DNA of 64,000 bases from Halothiobacillus sp. (GCA_024635755.1 JAGXIF010000029.1:1-64000), one strand, 5' to 3'; shown: positions 18,213 through 28,425, counted from the first letter of the stretch. Numbers and translations: made by a program. The notes: a model not told the origin generated them from the letters alone.

Positions 18213-20051
18213 TCAGTCCCCGTACTCGGTGAATTCCGGCTGCACCTCGGCATCCGGCTCGACCCCCAGCCAGAAGTCCATCACCTGGCGGGCGATGGGC
18301 GCCGCGGTGCCCGAGCCGCTACCGCCGTGCTCGGCGATCACGGCCACGGACAGCTTGGGATCGTCAAAGGGCGCAAAGCCGACAAACAGGGCGTGATCGT
18401 GCAGCCGTCGCGCCAGCTCCTCGGAGTCGTACTCTTCATCCTGGGCCACCGAGAACACCTGCGCGGTGCCGGTCTTGCCGGCGATCGCGTAAGGCGCCTC
18501 GATCCGGCGGGCCGTGCCGCGCTCGTGGCCGACCACGGCGCGCATGGCCTCGCGGACCCGCCGCCAGTAGTCCGGACTCGACAACTCCACCTGGGTGGGC
18601 CGGGCCCGCTCCTCGGCCACCAGCCAGGGACGATGCCGGGTTCCGGAGAGCGCCAGTGTCGAGGTCATGTCGGCCAACTGCAGGATGCTCGTAAGCATGT
18701 AGCCCTGCCCGATACCGGCGATCACGGTCTCACCCGGAAACCACACCTGTTGCTTGACGCGTTGCTTCCACTCGCGCGACGGCACCAGACCGCTCGCCTC
18801 GCTGGGCAGGTCGATGCCCGTCTTCTGCCCCAGCCCGAAGTCGGTCAGGAACTGGTGCAGGCGATCGATGCCCATGCGATAGGCCAGATCGTAGTAATAG
18901 ACGTCGACGGAACGGAACACCGACTCCTTGAAATCGACCCAGCCGTGCCCCCACTTGCGCCAGTCACGGTAACGGTGCGTGTTGCCCGGGATCTGGTAGT
19001 AGGGCCCAGCGAAGAAAGGCTCGTCGGGATCGATCAAGCCGTATTCCATGCCGGCCAGCCCCATCACCGGCTTGATGGTCGAGCCGGGCGGGTAGGTGGC
19101 GGTGGTGGCACGGTCGTACAGCGGCCGGTCGGGATCGTCGAGCAGGGCCCGGTACGCCTCGTGGCCGATGCCGTCGACGAACAGATTGGGATCGAACGAC
19201 GGCCGCGAAACCATCGCCCGAATGGCTCCGGTTCGCGGGTCCTGGGCGACCACGGCACCGGTGTACTCACCCAGCGCCGCGGCCGCCACGCCCTGCAGCC
19301 CCACGTCGATGGTCAGCGCCAGATCACGCCCCGGGGTCGGCCGGACGGTCTCCAGCACCTTGATCTCGCGACCGAGCGCATCGACCTCGATCACCCGATG
19401 GCCCGGTTCGCCGTGCAGCCGGTCCTCGTACTGCCGCTCGATGCCGGTCTTGCCGATGTACTGGGTACCCCGATAGGCATCCGCATCGATGCGTTTGACG
19501 TCGGCGGCATTGATTCGCCCGACGTAGCCCACCACATGCGCGAGCAGCCCTCGGTAGGGGTAGACCCGCTTGAGACTGGAAACGATCTCGGTGCCGTGCA
19601 GCCAGGGCTTGAGTCGGGCGATGCGGGCCCGCTCGACCTCATCCAGGTCCGCCTTGATCAGGACGGGATCGAAACGCCGACCGACGCGAATGCGCTCGTT
19701 CAGCGCCTCCACCTCCGCCGCGTCCAGCCCCAGCACCTCGGTGAGCATGCGCAGCTCAGCGGCGATGTCGCGGCTGTGTTCGGGGGTGATCTGCACCTGA
19801 TACGAGGCGACATTGTCGGCCACCACCAGGCCTTGGGCATCGAAGATGCGCCCACGCTCGGGCGGCAGGACCACCACCCGGGTGCGGTTCTGTTCGGCCT
19901 TGCCCTGGTAATACTCGTGCTGGGCGATCTGCAGGTAGGCCGCCCGCCCCAGCAGCGTCAGGATGACGAGCAGGGACACCAGCGCGGCCAGCAGGATGCG
20001 CAGACGGAACACACGCCGGCCGCGGCCGTAGTCGTGCAGGCGGTCTAGCAT
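18213..20051 (-). CDS. mrdA: Penicillin-binding protein 2 (elongation-specific transpeptidase)
   Basis: Class B penicillin-binding protein, 612 residues. A single N-terminal membrane anchor (about 18-38) is followed by the pedestal domain (RGRIFDAQGLVVADN) and the transpeptidase with S324-T-I-K327 (PPGSTIKPVM), the SVDVYYYDLA motif in the SxN position, and KTGTAQ. It crosslinks lateral wall in the elongasome with RodA. First gene of the large minus-strand operon; the promoter should lie in the 118 nt before ppa. Confidence 0.95.
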   Translation of the reverse strand: MLDRLHDYGRGRRVFRLRILLAALVSLLVILTLLGRAAYLQIAQHEYYQGKAEQNRTRVVVLPPERGRIFDAQGLVVADNVASYQVQITPEHSRDIAAELRMLTEVLGLDAAEVEALNERIRVGRRFDPVLIKADLDEVERARIARLKPWLHGTEIVSSLKRVYPYRGLLAHVVGYVGRINAADVKRIDADAYRGTQYIGKTGIERQYEDRLHGEPGHRVIEVDALGREIKVLETVRPTPGRDLALTIDVGLQGVAAAALGEYTGAVVAQDPRTGAIRAMVSRPSFDPNLFVDGIGHEAYRALLDDPDRPLYDRATTATYPPGSTIKPVMGLAGMEYGLIDPDEPFFAGPYYQIPGNTHRYRDWRKWGHGWVDFKESVFRSVDVYYYDLAYRMGIDRLHQFLTDFGLGQKTGIDLPSEASGLVPSREWKQRVKQQVWFPGETVIAGIGQGYMLTSILQLADMTSTLALSGTRHRPWLVAEERARPTQVELSSPDYWRRVREAMRAVVGHERGTARRIEAPYAIAGKTGTAQVFSVAQDEEYDSEELARRLHDHALFVGFAPFDDPKLSVAVIAEHGGSGSGTAAPIARQVMDFWLGVEPDAEVQPEFTEYGD

Positions 20052-20169
20052 GCGCGGGGGATCATGGTCGGCATGGTGACTTCACCGGACACGGGTTGAC
20101 ACGCTGCCAGGGGCGACAACCGCGCGGCATCACCCGTTCGTTCCCCGGTCATCGCCACCCGCCGGCGGA

Positions 20170-20700
20170 TCACTGCTGCTCGTGACGGGCGATCGAGTCC
20201 TCGATTTCCTTGCAGGCCGAGGCCTTGTCTTCGAAGCCTTCGCACTCGACCCACTTGCCCGGCTCGAGGGCCTTGTACTGCTCGAAGAAGTGCTGGATCT
20301 GCTCGAGCAGGAAGCCCGGCAGGTCCTCGACCTTCTGCACGTTGTGATAGTGCGGGGTGAGCTTGTCGTGCGGCACGGCGATGATCTTGGCGTCGATGCC
20401 CGACTCGTCGGTCATCTTGAGCATGCCGACCGGACGAGCACGGATCACCGAACCGGGCTGCAGCGGCAAGGGCGCGACCAGCATCACGTCCACCGGGTCA
20501 CCATCCTCGGAGAGGGTCTGCGGGATGAAACCGTAGTTGGTCGGGTAGTACATCGAGGTCGCCATGAAACGATCGACCATCAGGGCGCCGGAATCCTTGT
20601 CCAGTTCGTACTTGACGGGCACGCCCTGCACCGGGATCTCGATGACGACGTTGATGTCTTCAGGCGGGTTCTCGCCGGCGGGAATTTTCGACAGGTCCAT
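20170..20700 (-). CDS. ppa: Inorganic pyrophosphatase
   Basis: Soluble family I pyrophosphatase, 176 residues, hydrolysing PPi to phosphate to drive biosynthesis. The signature [10 protein letters not shown] carries the metal-binding aspartates, and the catalytic [17 protein letters not shown] region is intact. GAGG about 10 nt upstream supports the ATG at 20700. The longer ORF to 20940 adds non-homologous residues. It is divergent from adk, with 196 nt between the two starts. Confidence 0.95.
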   Translation of the reverse strand: MDLSKIPAGENPPEDINVVIEIPVQGVPVKYELDKDSGALMVDRFMATSMYYPTNYGFIPQTLSEDGDPVDVMLVAPLPLQPGSVIRARPVGMLKMTDESGIDAKIIAVPHDKLTPHYHNVQKVEDLPGFLLEQIQHFFEQYKALEPGKWVECEGFEDKASACKEIEDSIARHEQQ

Positions 20701-20896
20701 GGGGATCAGCCTCGGTTTCGAATGGTTTGAAGGTTGGATTGACGCAACCCATGGCAGGCCCGGCATCCCGGCGACAAAACGGATCGTTTTCGCCCGAAGC
20801 AAGGCAAGCCACGGCAATTTGGTTATGATACCGTTTTTCGCCGGTTGACCGGAGTCCCGGTCGGCAAAACACACGACAAACGTGATCTTGAAAACC

Positions 20897-21559
20897 ATGC
20901 GAATCGTACTTTTGGGCGCCCCCGGCTCGGGCAAGGGCACACAGGCGGCACGCCTGGTCGAGCACTACCAGGTCGTGCAGATCTCCACCGGCGACCTGCT
21001 GCGGGGCGCGGTGGCCGCCGGCACCGAGCTGGGCATCAAGGCCAAGGCCGCAATGGACGAAGGCCAGTTGGTCAGCGACGACATCGTGCTGGGCATGATC
21101 CGCGAACGCCTGGCCCAGCCGGACACCGAACGCGGCTTCATCCTCGATGGCTTCCCGCGCAACATCGCCCAGGCCGAGGCACTCGACCAGATGCTCGCTG
21201 ACCTGGGCCGGCCGCTGGAGATGGGTATCCTGCTGGACGTGCCGCTCGACGACCTGATGCAGCGACTCACGGGCCGGCTGACCTGCAGCGAGTGCGGGGC
21301 GGTCTTCAACCGCTATACCCACCCGCCGGAGACCGAGGGCGTCTGCGACAAGTGCGGTGGCGAGCTGGTCCAACGCGGCGACGACAACGAGGACACCGTC
21401 CGCCGTCGCCTGGAAGTCTTCCAGGAGCAGACCGCACCGCTGGTCGAGTACTACGAGCGCGACGATCGGCTGGCACGCATCGACGGCCAGCGCGACATCG
21501 AGCGGATCGCGGCGGATTTCCGCGAAATCCTCGACCCCATCGCCCCCGGCAAGCCCTGA
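20897..21559 (+). CDS. adk: Adenylate kinase
   Basis: Equilibrates AMP, ADP and ATP. 220 residues from [17 protein letters not shown], whose P-loop spans residues 7-15. The LID domain carries four cysteines (C130, C133, C150, C153), the zinc-binding form; E. coli Adk lacks these. The ORF is open 15 nt upstream to a GTG at 20882, but the ATG at 20897 gives the normal N-terminus. A TATGAT hexamer at 20824-20829 may be the -10 element. Followed 11 nt later by lptD. Confidence 0.95.
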   Translation: MRIVLLGAPGSGKGTQAARLVEHYQVVQISTGDLLRGAVAAGTELGIKAKAAMDEGQLVSDDIVLGMIRERLAQPDTERGFILDGFPRNIAQAEALDQMLADLGRPLEMGILLDVPLDDLMQRLTGRLTCSECGAVFNRYTHPPETEGVCDKCGGELVQRGDDNEDTVRRRLEVFQEQTAPLVEYYERDDRLARIDGQRDIERIAADFREILDPIAPGKP

Positions 21560-21570
21560 GGCGATTACCC

Positions 21571-23877
21571 GTGACGTCAGGGAAGACACGACTCGCCGCC
21601 GGCATCGCCGCGGCAATGGGCCTCGGCGGACTGACCGGTGGCACGACCATGGTCGTCGCTGAAGAGCGGTCCGGCGATTTCGGCCTGTGCCCGGCCTTCG
21701 GCCCCGATCGACCCACCTACGAGCCGCTCGCCGCCGGGCTACCGGCCAAGGCGAGGGCCGATCAGGTGGAATATGACACCGATGGCGCGATCACCTTCTC
21801 GGGCGATGCGATCGTCGACGAACCAGGCCGACGCATCCGCGGCGAGACATTGATCTACCGCCAGGGCCAACAGACCACCGTGCGCGGTGAAGGCGGCATC
21901 TGGCTGCAGACGGCAGACATGAGCGTGCAGGCCGAACAGGGCCAGATCAACCTGGACACGGATGCCGGGCGCCTCGAGCGGGCCCGCTACTGGATCGACA
22001 GCCGCCACCTCTCCGGGGTCGCCGCGGCAATCACCCAGGCCGACCGGCAGCACTACCAGCTCGCCCAGGCCACGTTTTCAAGCTGCCCGATGCAAAAACG
22101 CAGCTGGGAATTCCGGTCCCGCGAGATCAATCTCAACCGGGAGACCGGGCGGGGCGAATCCTGGCACACCACCTTGCGTGCCGGCGGCGTGCCCGTGTTC
22201 TACGCCCCCTACCTGAGCTTCCCCCTCGACGACCGGCGTCAATCGGGCTTTCTCTATCCCACCTTGGGCAGCAGCTCCGAGGGCGGCTTCGAGTATGCCC
22301 AGCCCTACTACTGGAACATCGCGCCGAATCTCGACGCCACCATCACGCCCACCTTGGCCACCAAGCGCGGTCTGGGGCTGGGCGGACAAGTCCGCTGGCT
22401 GCACCAGTTCGACGAGCAGGACCGCGGTCGCGATCAACTGGACTTCTTCTATTTGCCCGACGACCGCGTCGAAGACCGCTCGCGCTGGTCGCTGGGTCTG
22501 GACAGCCGCGGGCGGATCAATCCGGCCCTGGACTACCGGGTGGACATCAACCGGGTCTCGGATGAGCGGTTCTTTCAGGAGTTCTCGGACACCCTCGACC
22601 AGGCCACCACCAGCCACCTGCGCAGCGACGTGCGCATCAACGCCCGACCTGGCGGCGGCTGGAACCTGGGCCTGCTGGCGCAGCGCTACCAGACCATCAA
22701 CCCCGACCTGGCCGAGCGGCAACACCCCTATCGGATCATGCCGCGGCTGACCGCCAGCAACCGCTTCGGGCTGGGGCCCTGGGGCGAGCAGTTCAATCCG
22801 TCGCTGGGCGTGCGTGCCGACGTCACCCGCTTTGCGCATCCCTCCGACGAGCGCATCGTCGGCGACCGGGCCCACGCGGCCGTCAGCCTGGGCCAGACCT
22901 GGTCCGACAGCTGGTACCGCTTGCGCCCCGAGGTCACGCTGGATGCCACCAGCTATCACCTCGATGAGCAGCTGGCCTCGAACGCCGACCAGTACGACAT
23001 GGGTGCGACGCGCACCGTGCCCATCAGCAGCCTTGACAGCAGCCTGTTCCTCGAGCGGGCCTATGGCGAAACCGGCCGGTATCGCGCCCTGCTCGAACCG
23101 CGGGCCTACTACCTGTACGTGCCGTACCGTGACCAGGACGACATTCCCCTGTTCGACACCGGCCAGACCACGCTCAGCTACAGCGAGCTGTTCCGCCCCA
23201 ACCGCTACGCCGGCGGCGACCGCATCGCCGACGAGAACGCCCTGACCTATGGGCTGTCCTGGTCGCTGCTCGACACCCAGCGGGGCACGGTGCCACTGTC
23301 GCTGCGCGTCGCCCAGCGCTACCGCTTCGAGGATTCGCAAACCACGTTGCGGCCCGGTCATACGGCCTCCTACGAAGAGGCGGGCGGAACGACCGTGCTC
23401 GCCGAGGTCTACAGCGACGTCACCCGGCACTGGCACGGCTCGTTTACTGCCGAATACGACACCGACAGAAACCAACTCGCCCGCTCGCAGACGCGCGTTG
23501 GCTACCGGGGCGAAGACGACCGCATCCTCAACCTGTCCTACTTCACCCGTGCGGGCATAAGCGATGACGACAGCGACTACCAGCAGGGTGATCTCTCGTT
23601 CGCCTGGCCACTCTCCCGGCGCTGGTCAATGCTCGGTCGTCTTGGTTATGACTTCGACTCCGAACAGGTGGTCCAATCATTGCTGGGCGTGGGGTACGAG
23701 TCCTGCTGCTGGGCGGCGCGACTGGCCTTCAAGCGCTACATCGTTCGCCCCGACGTCGGCTTTACCGGCGACGACGCGGAATACTCCAACGCCGTCGTCT
23801 TCCAGATCGAGCTCAAGGGCCTGGGCGGCTTCGGCGGCGACCAGCTGCGTGACGAGATTCTCGGCTTTCGCCCCTGA
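21571..23877 (+). CDS. lptD: LPS-assembly outer-membrane protein LptD
   Basis: Outer-membrane translocon that, with LptE, inserts lipopolysaccharide into the outer leaflet. About 768 residues from a GTG at 21571 (GAGG 9 nt upstream). An N-terminal signal sequence is followed by an OstA/beta-jellyroll domain (about 60-160) and a large C-terminal barrel. Four cysteines, C40, C172 and the adjacent pair C712-C713, match the arrangement that forms the essential long-range disulfides in E. coli LptD. DsbC, needed for that rearrangement, is encoded near the start of the window. Placement before surA-pdxA-rsmA-apaG-apaH is classic. Confidence 0.94.
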   Translation: MTSGKTRLAAGIAAAMGLGGLTGGTTMVVAEERSGDFGLCPAFGPDRPTYEPLAAGLPAKARADQVEYDTDGAITFSGDAIVDEPGRRIRGETLIYRQGQQTTVRGEGGIWLQTADMSVQAEQGQINLDTDAGRLERARYWIDSRHLSGVAAAITQADRQHYQLAQATFSSCPMQKRSWEFRSREINLNRETGRGESWHTTLRAGGVPVFYAPYLSFPLDDRRQSGFLYPTLGSSSEGGFEYAQPYYWNIAPNLDATITPTLATKRGLGLGGQVRWLHQFDEQDRGRDQLDFFYLPDDRVEDRSRWSLGLDSRGRINPALDYRVDINRVSDERFFQEFSDTLDQATTSHLRSDVRINARPGGGWNLGLLAQRYQTINPDLAERQHPYRIMPRLTASNRFGLGPWGEQFNPSLGVRADVTRFAHPSDERIVGDRAHAAVSLGQTWSDSWYRLRPEVTLDATSYHLDEQLASNADQYDMGATRTVPISSLDSSLFLERAYGETGRYRALLEPRAYYLYVPYRDQDDIPLFDTGQTTLSYSELFRPNRYAGGDRIADENALTYGLSWSLLDTQRGTVPLSLRVAQRYRFEDSQTTLRPGHTASYEEAGGTTVLAEVYSDVTRHWHGSFTAEYDTDRNQLARSQTRVGYRGEDDRILNLSYFTRAGISDDDSDYQQGDLSFAWPLSRRWSMLGRLGYDFDSEQVVQSLLGVGYESCCWAARLAFKRYIVRPDVGFTGDDAEYSNAVVFQIELKGLGGFGGDQLRDEILGFRP

Positions 23878-23902
23878 AACCTGACCAGTCCATCTAACCC
23901 GA

Positions 23903-23938
23903 CCGCGGCCAGACCCGATAATCGGTGTCCGGCCGCGG
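23903..23938. repeat. Long GC-rich inverted repeat between lptD and surA
   Basis: CCGCGGCC (23903-23910) pairs perfectly with GGCCGCGG (23931-23938). Inner arms GAC/GTC and CCGA/TCGG extend the stem almost to the apex, with one mismatch and one bulge. No T-run follows, so it is not a standard terminator. It may be an attenuator, an RNase-resistant mRNA boundary or a protein site. Confidence 0.6.
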
Positions 23939-24002
23939 ATACGTTATGATCGGCCGCAGATCACCAACCGATTCTTGAACCGCGCACAAAGCGAGTAGAT
24001 CC

Positions 24003-25400
24003 ATGCACTTCCTGCACGCCCTGACCGCCAGGCTCCCTCATCGCCCGCTGGCCGCACTGGCCGCCACGCTGCTGACCCTCTCGCCCATGGCGCCCGCCGC
24101 TGCGCAGGACATGGCCCAAGGCATGGAGGGATTCCAGCCACTCGATCGCATCGTCGCCGTGGTCGACGACCAAGTGATTACGCAGCGGGAGCTCGATCGC
24201 GAGGTCGTGCAGCTGGGCAGCCAGATCGATCTCAACGCCATGAGCGCATCCGATCGCCAGCGCCTGCAACAGCGTGTCCTCGACCGCATGATCACCGAGG
24301 CGGCCATGCTCGAGCGGGCCGACAAGATCGGCATCCAGATCGACGACACCCGCCTCAACCAGGCCCTCAACGGCATCGCCCAACGCAACGGCATGAACCT
24401 CGCCCAGCTGCGCCAGGCCGTGGTCAGCCAGGGGCAGGACTGGGCGGAGTTTCGCAACGGGATTCGCGAGCAGATGATCCTCGAGGAGCTGCAAAAGCGC
24501 GAGGTCTACAGCCAGATCAACGTCAGCGACCGCGACATCGATGCCTATATCGAACAGCGCACTGGCGCCTCGGCGGAACAGACCGAGTATCGCCTCGCGC
24601 AGATCCTGGTTTCGGTGCCGGAAAATGCCTCGCCCGAGGCGGTGGAGCAGGCCCGTGATCGGGCCAACGACATCCGCGAACGCCTAGTCGAGGGCGCGGA
24701 CTTCGCCACCGTCTCCGCGGAGCGTTCGGACGCGCTGAATGCCGACGAGGGCGGCGATCTCGGCTGGCGCGATCCCGCCCGCATCCCCTCGCTGTTCCTG
24801 CCGGTCGTCAAGGACATGCAGGCCGGCGAGGTCAGTGACGTGATCCGCAGCCCCAACGGCTTTCATATCGTCGCCGTCTCGGACACCCGCACGACCACCG
24901 GCGGCACGGCGGTCACGCAATATCTTGCCGAGCACGTGCTGCTGCGCCCGCAGGAAAATCGCGACCCGGCAGCCACCCGCCAGCTGGCCGAAAAGCTGCG
25001 CGAACAGGTCGTAAACGGCGAGGCATCGCTGGCCGACGTGGCCCGCGAGTTCTCCGACGACCCGGGTTCGGCTCAGCGCGGTGGCGACCTGGGTTGGGTC
25101 GACCCGGAACAGATGGTCCCGGCCTTCACCCGGATGATGCAGTCCGTCGATACCGGCACCGTCAGCCCGGTATTCGAAAGCGAGTTCGGTTTTCACTTCC
25201 TGCGTGTCAAGGACCAGCGTCGCCAGCAAGTGTCCGGCGAGGACCTGCGCCAGCAGGCGCGCAACGCCATTGGCGAGCGCCGCGCCGACGAGGAGCTGAC
25301 CAAGTACATCCGCCGGCTGCGCTCGGAGTCCTACATCGAGAACCGCCTGACGGGCACCGTCAACGACGCTGGTGGCCAGCGTGCGCTTGGTCGTCAGTAG
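24003..25400 (+). CDS. surA: Periplasmic chaperone / peptidyl-prolyl isomerase SurA
   Basis: Escorts unfolded outer-membrane proteins to the BAM complex. 465 residues. The signal peptide (LAALAATLLTLSPMAPAAA) precedes the N-terminal chaperone domain starting LDRIVAVVDDQVITQRELD. Two parvulin domains follow (about 175-275 and 285-390), each with the conserved GGDLGW motif, and a C-terminal helix completes the chaperone core. The protein is slightly longer than the E. coli one. Its last 29 nt overlap the pdxA start, indicating one transcript. Clients should include LptD and the two porins of this window. Confidence 0.94.
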   Translation: MHFLHALTARLPHRPLAALAATLLTLSPMAPAAAQDMAQGMEGFQPLDRIVAVVDDQVITQRELDREVVQLGSQIDLNAMSASDRQRLQQRVLDRMITEAAMLERADKIGIQIDDTRLNQALNGIAQRNGMNLAQLRQAVVSQGQDWAEFRNGIREQMILEELQKREVYSQINVSDRDIDAYIEQRTGASAEQTEYRLAQILVSVPENASPEAVEQARDRANDIRERLVEGADFATVSAERSDALNADEGGDLGWRDPARIPSLFLPVVKDMQAGEVSDVIRSPNGFHIVAVSDTRTTTGGTAVTQYLAEHVLLRPQENRDPAATRQLAEKLREQVVNGEASLADVAREFSDDPGSAQRGGDLGWVDPEQMVPAFTRMMQSVDTGTVSPVFESEFGFHFLRVKDQRRQQVSGEDLRQQARNAIGERRADEELTKYIRRLRSESYIENRLTGTVNDAGGQRALGRQ

Positions 25401-26355
25401 CGGCGAGCCGGCGGGCATCGGCCCCGACCTGCTTCTGGCTCTGGCCGTCGACCCCGACTTCACCCCGCCGGCCGAACTAATAGTACTCGGAGATCGCGAA
25501 GTCTTCGCCGCGCGCGCCGAGGCGCTCAACCTGCCGTTCGACTGGCCGGACTTCGATTCAAAAGCCTCGCCGGCCGCTGGGTTTCGCTTTGAGCACATGC
25601 CGGCACCGGAGCCGGTCACGCCGGGGCACCTGAATACGGCCAATGCCCGCCACGTACTCGACATGCTCGACTACGCCGCGGACGGCTGCCGGGAGGGCCG
25701 CTTCGACGCCCTGGTGACCGCGCCCCTGCACAAGGGCGTGATCAACGAGGCCGGCATCCCCTTCACCGGGCACACCGAATACCTGGCCGACCGGGTGGGC
25801 GGCCACCCGGTGATGATGCTGGTGGCCGACCGGCTGCGCGTCGCCCTGGTGACCACGCACCTGCCGCTGGCTGAGGTGCCCGCGGCAATCACCGGGGAAA
25901 CGCTGGCCGTCGTGCTCGACACCTTGCACGCCGCCATGCGCGAGTGGCTGGGCACACTCCGACCGCGCATCCTGGTGGCCGGGCTCAACCCGCACGCGGG
26001 CGAATCCGGCCACCTGGGCGACGAGGAGATCCGCGTGATCGGGCCCGCACTCGAGGCGGCCCGGACCCGGGGCATCCAGGCGATCGGCCCGTTGCCGGCA
26101 GACACGCTATTCACCCCGCGGCATCTCGAAGGCGCCGACGCGGTACTGGCGATGTTTCACGACCAGGGCCTGCCGGTGCTCAAGTACGCCGGCTTCGGTC
26201 GGGCGGTGAACGTCACCCTGGGGCTGCCGATCGTCCGCACCTCGGTCGACCACGGCACCGCCCTGGACCTGGCCGGCACGGGCCGTGCCGAACACGGCTC
26301 GCTCGCCGCGGCCATCGACCTGGCCTGCGAGCAGGCCGAACGACGGGCCGCTTGA
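25372..26355 (+). CDS. pdxA: 4-hydroxythreonine-4-phosphate dehydrogenase
   Basis: NAD-dependent, metal-containing enzyme of the DXP-dependent pyridoxal phosphate pathway. 327 residues from a GTG at 25372 that lies inside surA (29-nt overlap). Conserved elements are SSGEPAGIGPDL at the N-terminus, the TAPLHKGVINEAGIPFTGHTE metal/substrate segment and RTSVDHGTALDLAGTG near the C-terminus. Vitamin B6 supply is relevant to the PLP enzymes bioF and dat in this window, though no regulatory link is visible. Confidence 0.94.
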   Translation: MASVRLVVSSGEPAGIGPDLLLALAVDPDFTPPAELIVLGDREVFAARAEALNLPFDWPDFDSKASPAAGFRFEHMPAPEPVTPGHLNTANARHVLDMLDYAADGCREGRFDALVTAPLHKGVINEAGIPFTGHTEYLADRVGGHPVMMLVADRLRVALVTTHLPLAEVPAAITGETLAVVLDTLHAAMREWLGTLRPRILVAGLNPHAGESGHLGDEEIRVIGPALEAARTRGIQAIGPLPADTLFTPRHLEGADAVLAMFHDQGLPVLKYAGFGRAVNVTLGLPIVRTSVDHGTALDLAGTGRAEHGSLAAAIDLACEQAERRAA

Positions 26356-26357
26356 GC

Positions 26358-27200
26358 ATGAGCCGACAAAAGACATCCCAAAAGACGTCCAGGGGCATCC
26401 AGGACGGGCACCGGGCGCGCAAGCGTTTCGGCCAGAACTTCCTGGTCGACCCCGGCGTGATCGACCGCATCCTCTCCGCCATTCCCGAGCAGGAACCGGT
26501 GGTCGAGATCGGCCCGGGTCTCGGTGCGCTGACCCTGCCACTGGCGCGACGCAACGGGCAGCTGGTGGCCATCGAGCTCGACCGTGACGTGATCCGTCAC
26601 CTGCAGGTGACACTGGATGCCGAGAGACTCGGCCGGCAGGTCCGGCTGGTCCCGCAGGATGCCCTGCGCCTGGATATCGAGGCACTGGCCGAGGCGGAGC
26701 ACCTCGAACGCCCCCTGACCGTGGTAGGCAACCTGCCCTACAACATCGCCACGGCCCTGATCAGCCGGCTGCTCGAACAGGGCGAGTCGATCGAGCAGAT
26801 GGTCTTCATGGTGCAAAAGGAAGTGGCCAAACGCCTGGCCGCGGCGCCCAACGACTCGGCCTACGGCCGGCTGAGCGTGCTTACCACGATGCGCGCCGAG
26901 GTCGAGCATCTTTTCGACGTGCCGCCGGAAGCCTTCAACCCGCCGCCCAAGGTGGATTCGAGCGTCATCCGCATCACGCCGCGCGCCGAACCACTGGTCC
27001 CGCCGGCCGAGCAGGCCCGCTTTGAACGGCTGGTCACGGCCGCCTTCACCCAGCGGCGGAAAACCCTGCGCAACAACTTGAAACCCCTGATGCCAGCGTC
27101 AACAATCGAGGCGGTGGGCATCGACCCGTCATTGCGCGCCCAGGCGCTGGACATCCCAGCCTTCCTCACGCTCGCCCGCCAACTCGTTTCGGCGGACTGA
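26358..27200 (+). CDS. rsmA: 16S rRNA (adenine1518-N6/adenine1519-N6)-dimethyltransferase
   Basis: Dimethylates two adjacent adenines in the last helix of 16S rRNA late in 30S assembly. About 280 residues from MSRQKTSQ. The N-terminal RARKRFGQNFLVD signature, the SAM loop VVEIGPGLGALT and the catalytic NLPYNIA motif are intact. The ATG is 2 nt after the pdxA stop. The first 20 residues are a basic extension compared with many homologues. Confidence 0.95.
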   Translation: MSRQKTSQKTSRGIQDGHRARKRFGQNFLVDPGVIDRILSAIPEQEPVVEIGPGLGALTLPLARRNGQLVAIELDRDVIRHLQVTLDAERLGRQVRLVPQDALRLDIEALAEAEHLERPLTVVGNLPYNIATALISRLLEQGESIEQMVFMVQKEVAKRLAAAPNDSAYGRLSVLTTMRAEVEHLFDVPPEAFNPPPKVDSSVIRITPRAEPLVPPAEQARFERLVTAAFTQRRKTLRNNLKPLMPASTIEAVGIDPSLRAQALDIPAFLTLARQLVSAD

Positions 27201-27307
27201 CGCGCCCGGCACGGGTTCCTGCCGGCCCGCGTCCGGGGGACTATCCTTGGGTAGCCGAGCGCCGCGGCTCGTCGCGCCATTCACCCACAGGAAAGCAGCC
27301 ACCGGCC

Positions 27308-28027
27308 ATGTCCGAACAAGCCCAGTTCCATCGCAACCCCACCCCGGAGGCGGCCTTCGTCGCCTGTGCCGACTTCCTGGTCGACCGGCTTGCGCACGCC
27401 ATCGACGCGCGTGGGATTGCGCGCATCGCCCTGGCCGGCGGCAGCACGCCCCGACGCCTCTACCAGATGCTCGCCGAACACTACGCCGATGCGCTGGCCT
27501 GGGACCGGGTGGAGTTCTATTTCGGTGACGAGCGCAACGTGCCCCGGGATCATCCCGACAGCAATTTCCGCATGGCCCAGCGGGCACTGTTCAGGCCGCT
27601 GCGCATCCAGCCGCACCGGACGTTCCCGATGATTTCCGACCAGAAGCGCGATCCGGAACACGACGCCACCGCCTATGAGGCCTTGCTGCGGCAATGGGCC
27701 AGCAATGCCGTGCCGCACTTCGATGTCACCCTGCTCGGACTGGGCGAGGACGGCCATTTCGCCTCGCTGTTTCCCGACACGCCCGCGCTCGGCGAATGCA
27801 GCCGGCTGGCAGTGGTCAACCCGGTGGAAAAACTGCACGGCTATCGGCTGACCCTGACCTTTCCGATCTTCGAGGCCGCGCGCGCCGTGGTGTTCCTGGT
27901 GATCGGCAATGAAAAACGGGAGGCACTGGCGCGGGTTCAGAGCGGCCGCGAGGACCTGCCCGCCGAGCAACTGGCGGCCCGCCGGGCCACTCACTGGTTC
28001 GTCGACCAGGGGAGTCTGGGCACATGA
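27308..28027 (+). CDS. pgl: 6-phosphogluconolactonase
   Basis: Hydrolyses 6-phosphogluconolactone in the oxidative pentose phosphate pathway. 239 residues of the DevB/SOL family. The motif IALAGGSTPRRLYQML binds phosphate, and YFGDERNVPRDHPDSN and LLGLGEDGHFASLFP are characteristic. AGGAAAG lies upstream of the ATG. The stop overlaps the apaG start (ATGA). The partners zwf and edd are not in the window. Pairing of pgl with apaG is unusual compared with E. coli. Confidence 0.92.
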   Translation: MSEQAQFHRNPTPEAAFVACADFLVDRLAHAIDARGIARIALAGGSTPRRLYQMLAEHYADALAWDRVEFYFGDERNVPRDHPDSNFRMAQRALFRPLRIQPHRTFPMISDQKRDPEHDATAYEALLRQWASNAVPHFDVTLLGLGEDGHFASLFPDTPALGECSRLAVVNPVEKLHGYRLTLTFPIFEAARAVVFLVIGNEKREALARVQSGREDLPAEQLAARRATHWFVDQGSLGT

Positions 28028-28425
28028 ATGTCACCTCACACCCGGCCGATCAGCGGATCACGATCCTTCCGCGGGCCGTGTTCGTCCCCGAGCACAGTGA
28101 CATCACGCTCGACCACTATGCCTTCGGCTACGAAGTCGTGATCGAGAATCACGGTAACGAGACAGTAACCCTGACCGACCGGCACTGGGTCATCGATCAC
28201 GGCAACGGCTGCCTCAAGGAGGTTCGCGGCGAGGGCGTGGTCGGCCAGACCCCCCGCATCCCCCCCGGGGATCGCTTTAGCTATCGGTCGGGGGCGGTGA
28301 TCGAGTCGCCGGCCGGCCGGATGTGGGGCGATTACGGCTTTCTGAGCGACTCCGGCGAGCCGTTCCGGGTGAAAATACCCAGCTTCGACCTGGTCGCACC
28401 GGCCACTTTTCGATCGATCCAGTAA
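28024..28425 (+). CDS. apaG: ApaG (Co2+/Mg2+ efflux-associated) protein
   Basis: Fibronectin-III-like protein of 133 residues, conserved beside rsmA and apaH. The core includes YAFGYEVVIENHGNETVTL, LTDRHWVIDHGNG and the GEGVVGQTPRIPPGDRFSYRSG segment that defines the family. Function is unsettled: it has been linked to cobalt/magnesium resistance in Salmonella. The start codon overlaps the pgl stop. Confidence 0.93.
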   Translation: MNVTSHPADQRITILPRAVFVPEHSDITLDHYAFGYEVVIENHGNETVTLTDRHWVIDHGNGCLKEVRGEGVVGQTPRIPPGDRFSYRSGAVIESPAGRMWGDYGFLSDSGEPFRVKIPSFDLVAPATFRSIQ

